Part shown: piece by piece, positions 25,282 to 33,461 of the stretch
Numbering within the stretch: the stretch's first letter is position 1
Layout of the letters: each line of letters opens with the position of its first letter
DNA from: JBQLZO01 sp052168315
GTDB taxonomy: Bacteria; Planctomycetota; Phycisphaerae; Phycisphaerales; UBA1924
Reading direction: 5' to 3'
Assembly (NCBI GenBank): GCA_052168315.1
Contig: JBQLZO010000054.1
Coordinates: 1-64,000, forward strand
Length of the DNA stretch: 64,000 nucleotides
Made by a program: the position numbers and the translations under genes
Notes under the pieces: generated by a model
What the model was told of the DNA's origin: nothing
What the model saw: only the letters and a program-made list of their open reading frames with translations
Databases searched by the model: none

Positions 25282-26420
25282 GCGACGAGGCGCGCGACTC
25301 GGGACACGGCGATCCGCGGACGGAGGGCGTGCGCGGGGTGCGTGGGCTGGCGCGCGCGATGAGCGTGGTGGGGCGGCGTTCGATCGAAGGGTTTCAGAGC
25401 GCCGGGCGCTCACGCGTGTGGCGCGGGGCGCTCGGAGTGATCGTTCCGGTCGCGCTGCTCGGCGCGGCGTATGTGGCGCTGCGCGGGCAGGAAGAACTGA
25501 ACTTCTTTGTGCTACTGGACAAGGCCAAGGCCGCACCGCTGCCGGTGGTGCTGGCACTGGTGATGTCGGTGGCGGGCACCGTGTTCATGACCTCGCTGCT
25601 GTTCTGGCTGCTGATCCAGCGTCATGGGAAGGTGGGCTTCTGGGAGATGGCGTGCCTGACGCAGTCTTCGGCGCTGCTGAACTACCTGCCAATGCGCCCG
25701 GGGATGGTGGGGCGGGTGGGGTACCACAAGCTGGTGAACGGGATCACCGTGCGGGACAGCATCAAGGTGCTGTTGTGGGCGAATGTGCTGATTGTGCTGG
25801 CATCGTTGATCCTGCTGGGCGTGTGCATGGCGTGCGCGATGGTGCTGCGCGGCGACTCGGTGGTCTTCGCGTTGGTGGCGTTGGCGACGATCCCGGCGTT
25901 CGCCGCGTTCGGGTGGTACGCCCGGCGGGCGCGCCCGGCGGCCGACCCCCAGATTTTCCGTCCGATCTACGGGATGGCGATCCGGTTCATCGAACTGCAC
26001 ATCTGGGCGGTGCGGTTCTGGGCCGCGTTCTCGATCGTCGGGGTTGAGATCGGGTGGGGAGCTGCGCTGATCCTCGCGGCGGGGCACACGGTGGCACTGA
26101 TGATTCCGATCAGCGGGAACGGGCTCGGATTCTCCGAGTGGTTCCTGGGCGTGGGGCTGATGCTGATGCCGATGTCCCTGAGCGTTGTCAGCGTTGGCAC
26201 GATGGAGCCGGGGCTGGCCGCTGGGCTGGTGGCGAGGGGGTTCGAGGCGGTGACGCTCGTGCCGCTCGGGCTTGCGGGTGGTTACTTTGTGCACCGGCGG
26301 GTGGGGGAGGCCCGTCGGGAGGGTCGGGGCACGGGCTCGGATGGCGTGGATTCGGCGGCGAGCGTGGGCTCGGGAGCGGAGAAGGGGATCGAACAGGCGA
26401 GGGACGATGCCACTGCTTGA
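25278..26420 (+). CDS. UPF0104 / lysylphosphatidylglycerol-synthase-TM-like integral membrane protein
   Basis: Polytopic inner-membrane protein of 380 residues with about eight hydrophobic spans (first at about 53-68, VIVPVALLGAAYVAL). The segment SALLNYLPMRPGMVGRVGYHK fits the conserved region of the LPG-synthase-TM / AglD-like superfamily, members of which are proposed lipid or lipid-linked substrate flippases. The N-terminal 45 residues and the C-terminal 40 are polar and probably cytoplasmic. The start overlaps the stop of the TPR gene, and the end overlaps the ATPase start by 14 bp, so these genes are almost certainly one transcript. The substrate is unknown. Confidence 0.7.
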   Translation: MSDEARDSGHGDPRTEGVRGVRGLARAMSVVGRRSIEGFQSAGRSRVWRGALGVIVPVALLGAAYVALRGQEELNFFVLLDKAKAAPLPVVLALVMSVAGTVFMTSLLFWLLIQRHGKVGFWEMACLTQSSALLNYLPMRPGMVGRVGYHKLVNGITVRDSIKVLLWANVLIVLASLILLGVCMACAMVLRGDSVVFALVALATIPAFAAFGWYARRARPAADPQIFRPIYGMAIRFIELHIWAVRFWAAFSIVGVEIGWGAALILAAGHTVALMIPISGNGLGFSEWFLGVGLMLMPMSLSVVSVGTMEPGLAAGLVARGFEAVTLVPLGLAGGYFVHRRVGEARREGRGTGSDGVDSAASVGSGAEKGIEQARDDATA

Positions 26421-27249
26421 ATCGATCGGTCTTGCGAAGAGCTACGGCGGTCGCCGCGTGGTGGACGGGGTGTCGTTCGCGGTCGATCACTCTGAGATCG
26501 TCGGGCTTCTGGGGCGGAATGGGGCCGGGAAGACGACCTCGTTCCGGATGACGATCGGGATGATCGATGCGGATGAGGGGCGCGTGGTGTTCGACGGTCG
26601 TGATGTGTCGGGGCTTCCGGTGTACCGGCGCGCGCGGCTGGGGATGGGGTACCTGTCGCAGGAGCCCTCGGTGTTCCAGCGCCTGAGCTGCGAGAAGAAC
26701 CTGCTCGCGATCCTGGAGACGCTGCCGATGGGCGCGCGCGAGCGCCGCGCTCGATGCTCGGAGTTGCTTGAGCGGTTCGGGCTGACGAAGAAGGCGAAGG
26801 AGCAGGCTCGGACCTGCTCGGGGGGCGAGCGTCGAAAGCTCGAGATCGCGCGGGCGCTGATCACGAACCCTCGCCTGATCCTGCTGGATGAACCGTTCTC
26901 GGGGGTGGACCCGCTGGCGGTGGAGGACCTGCAGGGCGAGATCCGGCGGCTGAGATCGATGGGGATCTCGGTGCTGATCACGGACCATAATGTGCAGCAG
27001 ACGCTGAGCGTGTGCGACCGGGCGTACATCATCAACGAGGGTCGCGTGCTGCGTTCGGGGACGCCGCACGAGCTGATCAATGATGAGATCGTGCGTCGTT
27101 CGTATCTTGGGTCGATGTTCCGCGGCGATGAGTTCGGGCCGTCGAGCGCTGCCCGCGGTGGGGGTGCGGGGACGGGCGGGGCGGAACCGGAAAGTTCGGA
27201 ACTGGGGAGCGTTGGTCCAGGGGGCGTGGAGATGGAGTCGGAGCGATGA
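26407..27249 (+). CDS. lptB: LptB-like ABC transporter ATPase
   Basis: ATP-binding subunit (280 residues) closest in motif pattern to LptB, the motor for lipopolysaccharide extraction from the inner membrane. It shows Walker A GRNGAGKTT, Q-loop LSQEPSVFQRLS (LptB-type), signature CSGGERRKLEIARAL, Walker B LILLDEPFSGVDP and the switch His in ITDHNV. The C-terminal 40 residues are a Gly/Ser-rich extension beyond the usual 240. ATG 26407 lies inside the preceding gene, and its stop overlaps the PEGA gene start (ATGA, 27246). No lptA, lptC, lptF or lptG is in the window, so partner permeases must be elsewhere or different. Confidence 0.82.
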   Translation: MPLLESIGLAKSYGGRRVVDGVSFAVDHSEIVGLLGRNGAGKTTSFRMTIGMIDADEGRVVFDGRDVSGLPVYRRARLGMGYLSQEPSVFQRLSCEKNLLAILETLPMGARERRARCSELLERFGLTKKAKEQARTCSGGERRKLEIARALITNPRLILLDEPFSGVDPLAVEDLQGEIRRLRSMGISVLITDHNVQQTLSVCDRAYIINEGRVLRSGTPHELINDEIVRRSYLGSMFRGDEFGPSSAARGGGAGTGGAEPESSELGSVGPGGVEMESER

Positions 27250-27713
27250 TGGATTCGTGGAGCCGCACACGAGCCGGCGTGGGGGGTGCTCGTCGAGCGA
27301 TCGCGGCCCGGGTGGCTTTGGCGTCGGTGTGGGCGATGGGGGTGTGCATCGTCGGGTGCGTGGACCGGCGACTGGAGATCACATCGGTTCCGTCCGGCGC
27401 GCTGGTACACTTGAACGATCAGGAGATCGGGCGGACACCGGTGGAGGCGAACTTCGAGTGGTTCGGGGTGTACGACATCCGACTGACGCTGGACGGGTAC
27501 GAGCCGCTGTCGACCCAGCGTGAGGCGCACGCCCCGCTGCACGAGCAGCCCGGGATCGACCTGCTGATGCTGCCTATGCCGTTCACGAAGCGGACGCGGA
27601 TCGCGTGGCACTTCGAACTCGAGCCATTGTCGGTGGACCAGGCGGCGCTGATCGATCGTGGGATGGAACTCGGCCGGCGGTTTGGGGGCGATGAGCAGGG
27701 CGCCGTGGACTGA
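27246..27713 (+). CDS. PEGA-domain lipoprotein
   Basis: 155-residue exported lipoprotein. A hydrophobic signal ends in the lipobox-like IVGC (Cys38), then a PEGA domain covers LEITSVPSGALVHLNDQEIG to LTLDGYEPL. PEGA domains are common in surface-layer and envelope proteins, and the spacing of Ser-Gly-Ala and GRTP fits well. About 60 residues follow without a known domain. The start overlaps the stop of the LptB-like ATPase, giving a four-gene coupled unit with it. Confidence 0.82.
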   Translation: MMDSWSRTRAGVGGARRAIAARVALASVWAMGVCIVGCVDRRLEITSVPSGALVHLNDQEIGRTPVEANFEWFGVYDIRLTLDGYEPLSTQREAHAPLHEQPGIDLLMLPMPFTKRTRIAWHFELEPLSVDQAALIDRGMELGRRFGGDEQGAVD

Positions 27714-27725
27714 GCCGGTGGAGCC

Positions 27726-27746
27726 CTGCGGAAACGGGTTCCGCAG
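27726..27746. terminator. Short GC hairpin in the gap after the PEGA gene
   Basis: 8-bp perfect stem (CTGCGGAA 27726-27733 with TTCCGCAG 27739-27746) and a 5-nt loop, 12 nt past the PEGA gene stop. No T-tract follows, so it may be an attenuator, a processing signal or no more than a weak terminator. Confidence 0.35.
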
Positions 27747-27771
27747 AGACGAGGGTCTGGAGTCATCGCCC

Positions 27772-27987
27772 ATGTGGCATCTGGTGGAGTTTGCGATCGA
27801 GTGGATGGCCTGGCGCTCAGGGTGGCTGGTCGCGTGGGGGGTTGGTCTGATTTCGCTTGGCGTCTGGCTCGCGATCGAGCGGCGCTGGCTGCTGGCGGCG
27901 ATCGCCTTTGTGCTGGGGCTTGGCCTGCTCGCGTGCACCGTGGGTTGGGTGATGCCGCGCGAGCGGAAGCAGCGCGGGAAACGCTGA
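27772..27987 (+). CDS. Small two-span membrane protein
   Basis: 71-residue protein, unrecognised. It has two hydrophobic spans (SGWLVAWGVGLISLGVWLAI and LLAAIAFVLGLGLLACTVGW) separated by the short basic ERRW loop, and a basic C-terminus (PRERKQRGKR). The ATG at 27772 has GGAG 9 nt upstream. The frame is open further upstream into the PEGA gene, but the hydrophobic part starts here. It may belong to the LptB-like operon. Confidence 0.6.
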   Translation: MWHLVEFAIEWMAWRSGWLVAWGVGLISLGVWLAIERRWLLAAIAFVLGLGLLACTVGWVMPRERKQRGKR

Positions 27988-28059
27988 TCGCCAAGGCGGG
28001 CGCCTCGTATCGTGGTGTGGAAGGTCGGTGCGATCACCCGGTCGCTCCGGCGGGCGTGA

Positions 28060-28710
28060 TCAGCGACTGATCGCGCGGGCCGGTGTGCCGACGACGGTCT
28101 GGTCCCGGGCGACCGGGCGAACGACGACCGCGCCGGCCCCGACGGTCGCCCCGTCTTCGATCGTGATCAACGGGATGACGACCGCGCCGGCTCCGATGAG
28201 CACGCCGTCCCCTACCCTGGCTTGGCCGCAGAGGACGGAACGGGGTGCGATGTGAGCGTTCTCGCCGATGGCGACATCGTGCTCGATGATGGCGCCGGTG
28301 TTGATGATGGCGTGGTCGGCGATGCGGGCGTGGGGGTTGATGACCGCGGCGGGTGCGATGAAGACGCCGCGACCGATGGCGACCGAGGGGGCGACGATGG
28401 CGGCGGGGTGGATGATGGTGGCGAATCGATCGGAGTGGATCCCTCGGGCGCTCAGTTCGCTGAGGATTCGGGCGCGGGCGTCGATGCTTCCCATCGCGAT
28501 ATGGGTGGCGGCGGAGGGGTCGTCGGTGAGGCTGTGAGCGGCGAGGGCGACCGGGCCGAGGTGCGGGATCGCGAGTTCAACGCAGGCCGGGGGGGAGTCC
28601 TGATCATCGAAGATGCCGGCGACGGGCCTGCCGCCCAGCGCGGCGGCGTCGGCGACGACCTTTGCGTGTCCGCCGCCGCCGATGAGATAGATGGAGCCGG
28701 TGGTGCCCAT
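28060..28710 (-). CDS. NeuD/PglD-family sugar O- or N-acyltransferase
   Basis: 216-residue acyltransferase with an N-terminal Rossmann-like nucleotide-sugar binding half (IYLIGGGGHAKVVADAA) and a C-terminal left-handed beta helix of hexapeptide repeats (VAIGRGVFIAPAAVINPHAR, IGENAHIAPRSVLCG, VGDGVLIGAGAVVIP). The His of INTGAIIEHD sits in the position of the family's catalytic base. Relatives acetylate sialic acid (NeuD) or UDP-4-amino sugars (PglD). It is divergent from mqnA and not adjacent to other sugar genes; the polysaccharide locus is 16 kb away. The substrate is undetermined. Confidence 0.87.
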   Translation of the reverse strand: MGTTGSIYLIGGGGHAKVVADAAALGGRPVAGIFDDQDSPPACVELAIPHLGPVALAAHSLTDDPSAATHIAMGSIDARARILSELSARGIHSDRFATIIHPAAIVAPSVAIGRGVFIAPAAVINPHARIADHAIINTGAIIEHDVAIGENAHIAPRSVLCGQARVGDGVLIGAGAVVIPLITIEDGATVGAGAVVVRPVARDQTVVGTPARAISR

Positions 28711-28754
28711 GCGTCGGGAGGCCCTCGCGCCCGATCACCGGGCGGTCGCCACAC

Positions 28755-28760
28755 TACCAT
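28755..28760 (+). promoter_or_regulatory. Putative -10 box (TACCAT) for leaderless mqnA
   Basis: TANNNT hexamer 9 nt before ATG 28770, in a start region without Shine-Dalgarno and within a divergent intergenic region. Confidence 0.35.
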
Positions 28761-28769
28761 GACCGCTGG

Positions 28770-29690
28770 ATGAGCACGACTCCTTCCCCCCATGATCTTG
28801 GTGAACGCGGCAAGCCCGACGGCGAAGGGGGCGGGGCGGTTGTCCGCCTGGGGTGCCCCTCGTTCCTGAACACGCTGCCGCTGATCGAGGGGCTTGGGAA
28901 GCTGGAGGGGGTCCGCCTGACGCTGACAGCGCCGGCCCGGCTGATCGACCTGCTGAGCGAACGGGCGATCGACCTCGGGCTGATCTCGACGATCGACGCG
29001 ATGCGGTCCGCGGAGCCGCTGGCGCTGGTGCCGGTGGGGATGATCGGGTGCAAGGGGGCGACGATGACGGTGCGGCTGTTCTCCCGGGTGCCGATCGATC
29101 GGATCTCGCGGGTGCACGCGGATGTGGACTCGCACACCTCGATCGCGTTGCTCCGGATCGTGCTGCAAGAACGCCACGGGATCGGGGTAGAACTTTCTGA
29201 GTTCGATGTCGATGCGCACCGCGCCGCACGCGGGGCGCTGGCGGAGCAGGGGGCGGAGGCGGACTGGCCGGAGGCGGTGCTGCTGATCGGTGACAAGGTG
29301 ATCGCGGATTCCCCTCCCGCGATGATCTACCCGCACCAACTGGACCTCGGATCCGCGTGGCTCGAATTGACGGGGCTTCCGTTCGTGTACGCGATCTGGA
29401 TGTGCAGGGTGAGCGAGTTGTCATCGCTGGAGATCCATCGAGCGGCCGCGGTCCTTGACCGGCAGCGCCGGCACAACGCGACTCGGTTGGACTGGATCGT
29501 GGCGCATCGCGCGGCGGTACGGGGCTGGCCCGTCGAGATAGCGCAGGAGTATCTGCGGCGGCGACTTCGGTACGAGGTGACAGATGAGGATCGCGCGGGG
29601 CTCGAATTGTTCCTGCGGAAGGGCGTTGAACAGGGGATCGTGGCGGGAGGCTCGGAACTCGTGTGGGCCGATCGCGTGCCCCACGCGTGA
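28770..29690 (+). CDS. mqnA: Chorismate dehydratase (menaquinone biosynthesis, futalosine pathway)
   Basis: MqnA converts chorismate to 3-enolpyruvylbenzoate, the first step of futalosine-dependent menaquinone synthesis. The 306-residue product has the periplasmic-binding-protein-like fold of the MqnA/MqnD family: VRLGCPSFLNTLPLIEGL at the start, the DLGLISTIDAM loop, VHADVDSHTSIALLRIVL, the VLLIGDKVI strand and a late YDLGSAW-like segment (HQLDLGSAWLELTGLPFVYAIW). The first 24 residues are polar and dispensable. No other mqn gene is in the window. It is divergent from the acyltransferase gene. Confidence 0.92.
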   Translation: MSTTPSPHDLGERGKPDGEGGGAVVRLGCPSFLNTLPLIEGLGKLEGVRLTLTAPARLIDLLSERAIDLGLISTIDAMRSAEPLALVPVGMIGCKGATMTVRLFSRVPIDRISRVHADVDSHTSIALLRIVLQERHGIGVELSEFDVDAHRAARGALAEQGAEADWPEAVLLIGDKVIADSPPAMIYPHQLDLGSAWLELTGLPFVYAIWMCRVSELSSLEIHRAAAVLDRQRRHNATRLDWIVAHRAAVRGWPVEIAQEYLRRRLRYEVTDEDRAGLELFLRKGVEQGIVAGGSELVWADRVPHA

Positions 29691-29826
29691 TCCGCATGCC
29701 CGCCCGACCCGCGAACCTCCATGATTCCGCGGGGTGTTACAGGCCGACCGCGCCCGGATGCGCCGCACGCTTCGGCCCCTGCCACATCGCGAGTTGGACC
29801 CTGATTGCGGGAGTGGATGCGAAGCG

Positions 29827-31560
29827 ATGCCGCGTTCGAGCGAGATCCATCATCCGGCTCTGCGGTCGCTGGTCGAACAGCTGCGGTTCAGCGGGCGCGG
29901 CGCGTTGCTGCGCCAGATCCAGCGTGCCGAGGCGCTGGCGGGCGAACTGGATCCGTCGTTCGCGTATCCGGTGTCGTTCATCCTTGAGCGGATCACGGGG
30001 TATTCCGGCGTGGGCGGGGGGGCTGGTGGGCGTGGCGATGAGGGGGATGTCGTGGGCGGAGCCGCGCTGTTCGCGGATCTGTCCGCGGTGGTCGAACGGC
30101 TGTGCGTGCGGGCGCGGCTCGGCCCGGGTGATCTGCCGGCGGGCTCGGTGACGCCCGAGGAACTGGGTGCGCGGTGGGGTGTGTCTCGGAGGACCGTGGA
30201 GCGTTACCGGCGTCGCGGGCTGGTGGCGCGGCGCGTGCGGGCGGACGATGGCTCGGTGCGCGTGTATCTCACGCCCTCGGTGGTGCGGGCGTTCGAGGCC
30301 GCGAACTTGGATCGGCTCCGGATCGCCGGTCGAAGGACCCGAATCAGCGCCGAGGAGCGTGATCGCATCGTTTCTCGGGCCGTGCGGTACCGGGAGCGCC
30401 TTGGCTGGTCGGCCACGGCGATCGCGGCGCGTCTGGGCGTCCGGCACGGGCGAAGCCGAGAGGCGATCCGGCTCGTCTTGGAGCGTGCGCTGGGCGATGC
30501 CGGCGGTGGTGCGCTCGGAGTGCGGCACCCGCTGTCGGAAGATGAGCGAGCGGAACTGGCTGGGGCGTACGCGCGGGGCGAGCGGGTGGGCGAGATCGCA
30601 GCGCGATTCGGGATCGCGCGGAGCGGCGTGACACGGGTCGTGTGCGAGCGCACGGTTGCGGGCATGCGGGTGGCGCTTGAGGCCTGGCGCGAATCGCTCG
30701 GCGAGAGCGGCTCGGGCTGCGGCGAATTGGCAGCGCTCGATTCGGAGGCGGCACGCCGGGCGGATCGGCATCGGTCGGGGTTGCTGGTGGCTTGGGCGGA
30801 GGATGCGCGTTCCTTGGTGCGTGGGGTCGAGGGTGTGCGCATGCTGGATCCCGAGATCGAGCGTGAGCGGAGCGTGCTGTCCGTGGCGATCCCGGCGGGT
30901 GTCCTAGAGGAAATCAGCGGGCTTCGGGGGCGTTCGGCGTCGTTGGAGCGCGTCGATGGGTGGGTGGTCGCGCTGCGTCACGGGATGTTGCTGAAGCGCA
31001 CGGTCGCGCACGGGCTGGTGGGTGCGGGCGTGCGGGCGCTGGAGGAGAGGCTGGGCGCCCCTCTGGAGGCGCTGGATGCGGCTTCGGCGGGCGAGGCGTA
31101 TGTCGAGATGATGCGGACGATCGGGCTGGCGATCGACCGGCACGGGCTCGGGCACGGGCGGCGTGCGGCGGGACAGGTAGCGCAGTTGCTGGGGTGGCGG
31201 GCGGGGAGGCGGACGGGTCTGGGAATGGGCGAGCCGCGCGCCCGGGCGCTGGTTCGGTTGCCCCGTCCGGAGGCATTGATCGCACCGTGGTGGGTGGGCG
31301 TGGCTCCGCAGCCGCCGCTTGTGCGGCTGATCGAGCGGGCTCTGGGCGATCCGGCGGTTCTGGGGTTCCGGGCCCCGGAGGGTTGGACCGGTTTGATGGC
31401 CATGCGGCTCGCCCTGGCGGATGAGTCGCCGTTGAGCCTTGGCGAGATCGGCGATCGACTGGGGATCAGCCGGGCGATGGCGATCGCGCTGGAGCATCGG
31501 GCTCGAGCGGCGATCGGCGGATCGGGCGCGAGCGCGGAGGGCGATCATCTGTCACAATAA
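29827..31560 (+). CDS. Multi-HTH DNA-binding protein with sigma-70 region 4-like end
   Basis: 577 residues from ATG 29827 (GTG 29734 is an alternative), very rich in Ala, Arg and Gly. I can see four helix-turn-helix-like segments: a MerR/excisionase-type TPEELGARWGVSRRTVERYR (about 108-135); GWSATAIAARLGVRHGRSRE (about 192-212); VGEIAARFGIARSGVTRVVC (about 252-272); and SLGEIGDRLGISRAMAIALE (about 536-556), which matches sigma-70 region 4. A helical 150-residue stretch before the last HTH could be a degenerate sigma region 2/3. No region 2.4 signature is evident. The best guess is a specialised transcription factor distantly related to sigma factors; the gene partner and targets are unknown. 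Confidence 0.65.
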   Translation: MPRSSEIHHPALRSLVEQLRFSGRGALLRQIQRAEALAGELDPSFAYPVSFILERITGYSGVGGGAGGRGDEGDVVGGAALFADLSAVVERLCVRARLGPGDLPAGSVTPEELGARWGVSRRTVERYRRRGLVARRVRADDGSVRVYLTPSVVRAFEAANLDRLRIAGRRTRISAEERDRIVSRAVRYRERLGWSATAIAARLGVRHGRSREAIRLVLERALGDAGGGALGVRHPLSEDERAELAGAYARGERVGEIAARFGIARSGVTRVVCERTVAGMRVALEAWRESLGESGSGCGELAALDSEAARRADRHRSGLLVAWAEDARSLVRGVEGVRMLDPEIERERSVLSVAIPAGVLEEISGLRGRSASLERVDGWVVALRHGMLLKRTVAHGLVGAGVRALEERLGAPLEALDAASAGEAYVEMMRTIGLAIDRHGLGHGRRAAGQVAQLLGWRAGRRTGLGMGEPRARALVRLPRPEALIAPWWVGVAPQPPLVRLIERALGDPAVLGFRAPEGWTGLMAMRLALADESPLSLGEIGDRLGISRAMAIALEHRARAAIGGSGASAEGDHLSQ

Positions 31561-31565
31561 CGGGC

Positions 31566-33461
31566 GTGCCGCGCAAGACGACGCCAACACGCTCGGGGGA
31601 CCTCTCGTTGCCTGAGACGCTGATCCGGGTCCGGCGGCGTCCGCGCGGCGGCGCTGTATCGGGAAGGCTGACCGTGGGCGATGCGCAGCGGTCGTTCATC
31701 TCGCCGGTGCGACTGGTGATCTCGCTTGCGCTGATGCTGGCGGTGATCCTCGAACTGGGACTCCGAGAGCCGGTGGTCGATGGCCTGGTGCTGCGTGCGT
31801 GCGCGATTGGCTTGCTGCTGGGGTATCTCTCGGCGCTGTTGGTCGCGTCGCGTCGCTTGTCGGGATCGCCCGAGAAGCGGCGCGAGTTCCTGCGTATTAC
31901 GCTGCCCGAACAGGCCGCTGCGGGTGTGGGGATCGCGCTGTGCTGGTGGTGGCCGGGGATCGCGTTCGCGGCGACGACGCTGGCGATCATCCAGATCCTG
32001 CGGATTTACCTGCGTCTTGTGCAGCGGAACATCCCGCCGGGCCTTGTGTTCGTGGGATCGTTCGTGGCGCTGATCGCGGTGGGGACGGGGCTCCTGCTCC
32101 TTCCGGCGGCGACACCAGAAGATCAACCGATCGGCGTGATCGACTCGGCGTTCACTATCACCTCAGCGATCTCGCAGACGGGTCTGGTGGTGCGACCGAC
32201 GGGAACGGGATTCACTCGGTTCGGGCAGACGGTCATCCTGATCTGGATCCAGGTGGGGGCGCTCGGCGTGATCGTGTTCGGGGCGCTGCTCGCGGCGTTT
32301 CTCGGTTCCACATTCGGGATCAAGGCCACAAAGACGATCGCCGAGGGGACGGAGCAGGGGTGGTCGGGCCAATTGTCGCTTCAGAAGCTGGTGACTTTCA
32401 TTGTGGTGGTGACCCATGTGGTGGAACTGGTGGGCGCGGTGGTGCTGTACTTTTCCTGGCCGGATGAGTTTCCGGGGATGCCCGAAGACTTCGGGTCGGC
32501 GATGGACCGCGCGTTCCATTCGGTGTTCTTTTCGGTGTCCGCGTTCTGCAACGCCGGGTTCGTGACGACGGAGGGCTCGCTGAACGGGCTGCGGGCGCAC
32601 TGGCTGAGCCATCTGGTGATCGCACCTCTGATCGTCATCGGCGGCATCGGCTTCCCGGTGCTGGAGAATCTTGCGAAGGTGGCGTGGTCGCGGGCGAGGG
32701 GGATCCGGACGGAGGGCGGGCGACTGATCCGAGTGAACCTGAACACGAAGATCGTGCTGGCGACGACGCTGGCGGTCTACGTGCTTGGGCTGGTGACGAT
32801 CACGCTCGGCGAGCACTTTCAGGCGCATATCACGGGCGGGATGGCGTTGCTCGATGCGCATTTCATGAACATCAACCGCACGGCAGGGTTCGACACGATC
32901 CCGCCGCGGGAGATGGGGCTGTTCTCGATCCTGGTGATGATCCTGCTGATGTTCATCGGTGGCTCGCCCGGGTCGGTCGCCGGCGGGATCAAGGTGATGG
33001 TGTTCGCGGTGCTCGTGCTCACGGTGTGGTCAACACTTCGCGGGCGCGACCAGACGACGGCGTTCGGGCGGACCCTTCCGGAGCAGCTTGTCCGGAAGTG
33101 CGCGGTGATCGCGGTGCTGGTGGTGATGGGTGTGATGATCACCACGGGCGTGATGGCCGCGGCCGAAGCGGGAGCGATCGTCGACACGACCAAGCCGCTG
33201 TCGATCCTCGCCACGGATGCGATGGATGGGACCCGGTTCGGTCTGACGGAGCTGCTGTTCGAGGCGACTTCGGCGTTCGCCACATGCGGGCTCTCGCTGG
33301 GAATCACGAGCCAGCTCGGCGATGTGTCGCGTTTGGCGTTGATCTTCGCGATGTTCGTTGGGCGTGTGGGGATCTTCGCGGTGCTCGCATCGCTGCTGGC
33401 GTTCACGATGCGGCGGAGGGCGAAGGTCGAGTATCCCGCGGAGGAGGTCGTTGTCTATTGA
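31566..33461 (+). CDS. TrkH/KtrB-family K+ transporter subunit
   Basis: Integral membrane K+ uptake subunit of 631 residues. All four pore loops are visible with the family's glycine filter: SAISQTGLVV (near 201), SAFCNAGFVT (near 327), INRTAGFDT (near 437) and AFATCGLSLG (near 572). About ten or more membrane spans and a basic cytoplasmic N-terminus of about 45 residues are present; the extra N-terminal membrane segments before the first pore exceed the minimal KtrB fold. GTG 31566 follows the previous stop by 5 bp. No TrkA/KtrA (RCK) regulatory subunit is in the window, which such transporters normally need. It converges with the rluA-type gene, the two overlapping by 7 bp. Confidence 0.92.
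   Translation: MPRKTTPTRSGDLSLPETLIRVRRRPRGGAVSGRLTVGDAQRSFISPVRLVISLALMLAVILELGLREPVVDGLVLRACAIGLLLGYLSALLVASRRLSGSPEKRREFLRITLPEQAAAGVGIALCWWWPGIAFAATTLAIIQILRIYLRLVQRNIPPGLVFVGSFVALIAVGTGLLLLPAATPEDQPIGVIDSAFTITSAISQTGLVVRPTGTGFTRFGQTVILIWIQVGALGVIVFGALLAAFLGSTFGIKATKTIAEGTEQGWSGQLSLQKLVTFIVVVTHVVELVGAVVLYFSWPDEFPGMPEDFGSAMDRAFHSVFFSVSAFCNAGFVTTEGSLNGLRAHWLSHLVIAPLIVIGGIGFPVLENLAKVAWSRARGIRTEGGRLIRVNLNTKIVLATTLAVYVLGLVTITLGEHFQAHITGGMALLDAHFMNINRTAGFDTIPPREMGLFSILVMILLMFIGGSPGSVAGGIKVMVFAVLVLTVWSTLRGRDQTTAFGRTLPEQLVRKCAVIAVLVVMGVMITTGVMAAAEAGAIVDTTKPLSILATDAMDGTRFGLTELLFEATSAFATCGLSLGITSQLGDVSRLALIFAMFVGRVGIFAVLASLLAFTMRRRAKVEYPAEEVVVY

Noticed and set aside
27726..27746. Reading the short hairpin after the PEGA gene as a riboswitch or attachment site
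   Set aside because: It is only an 8-bp stem with no conserved flanks, so it is listed as a weak terminator-like hairpin.
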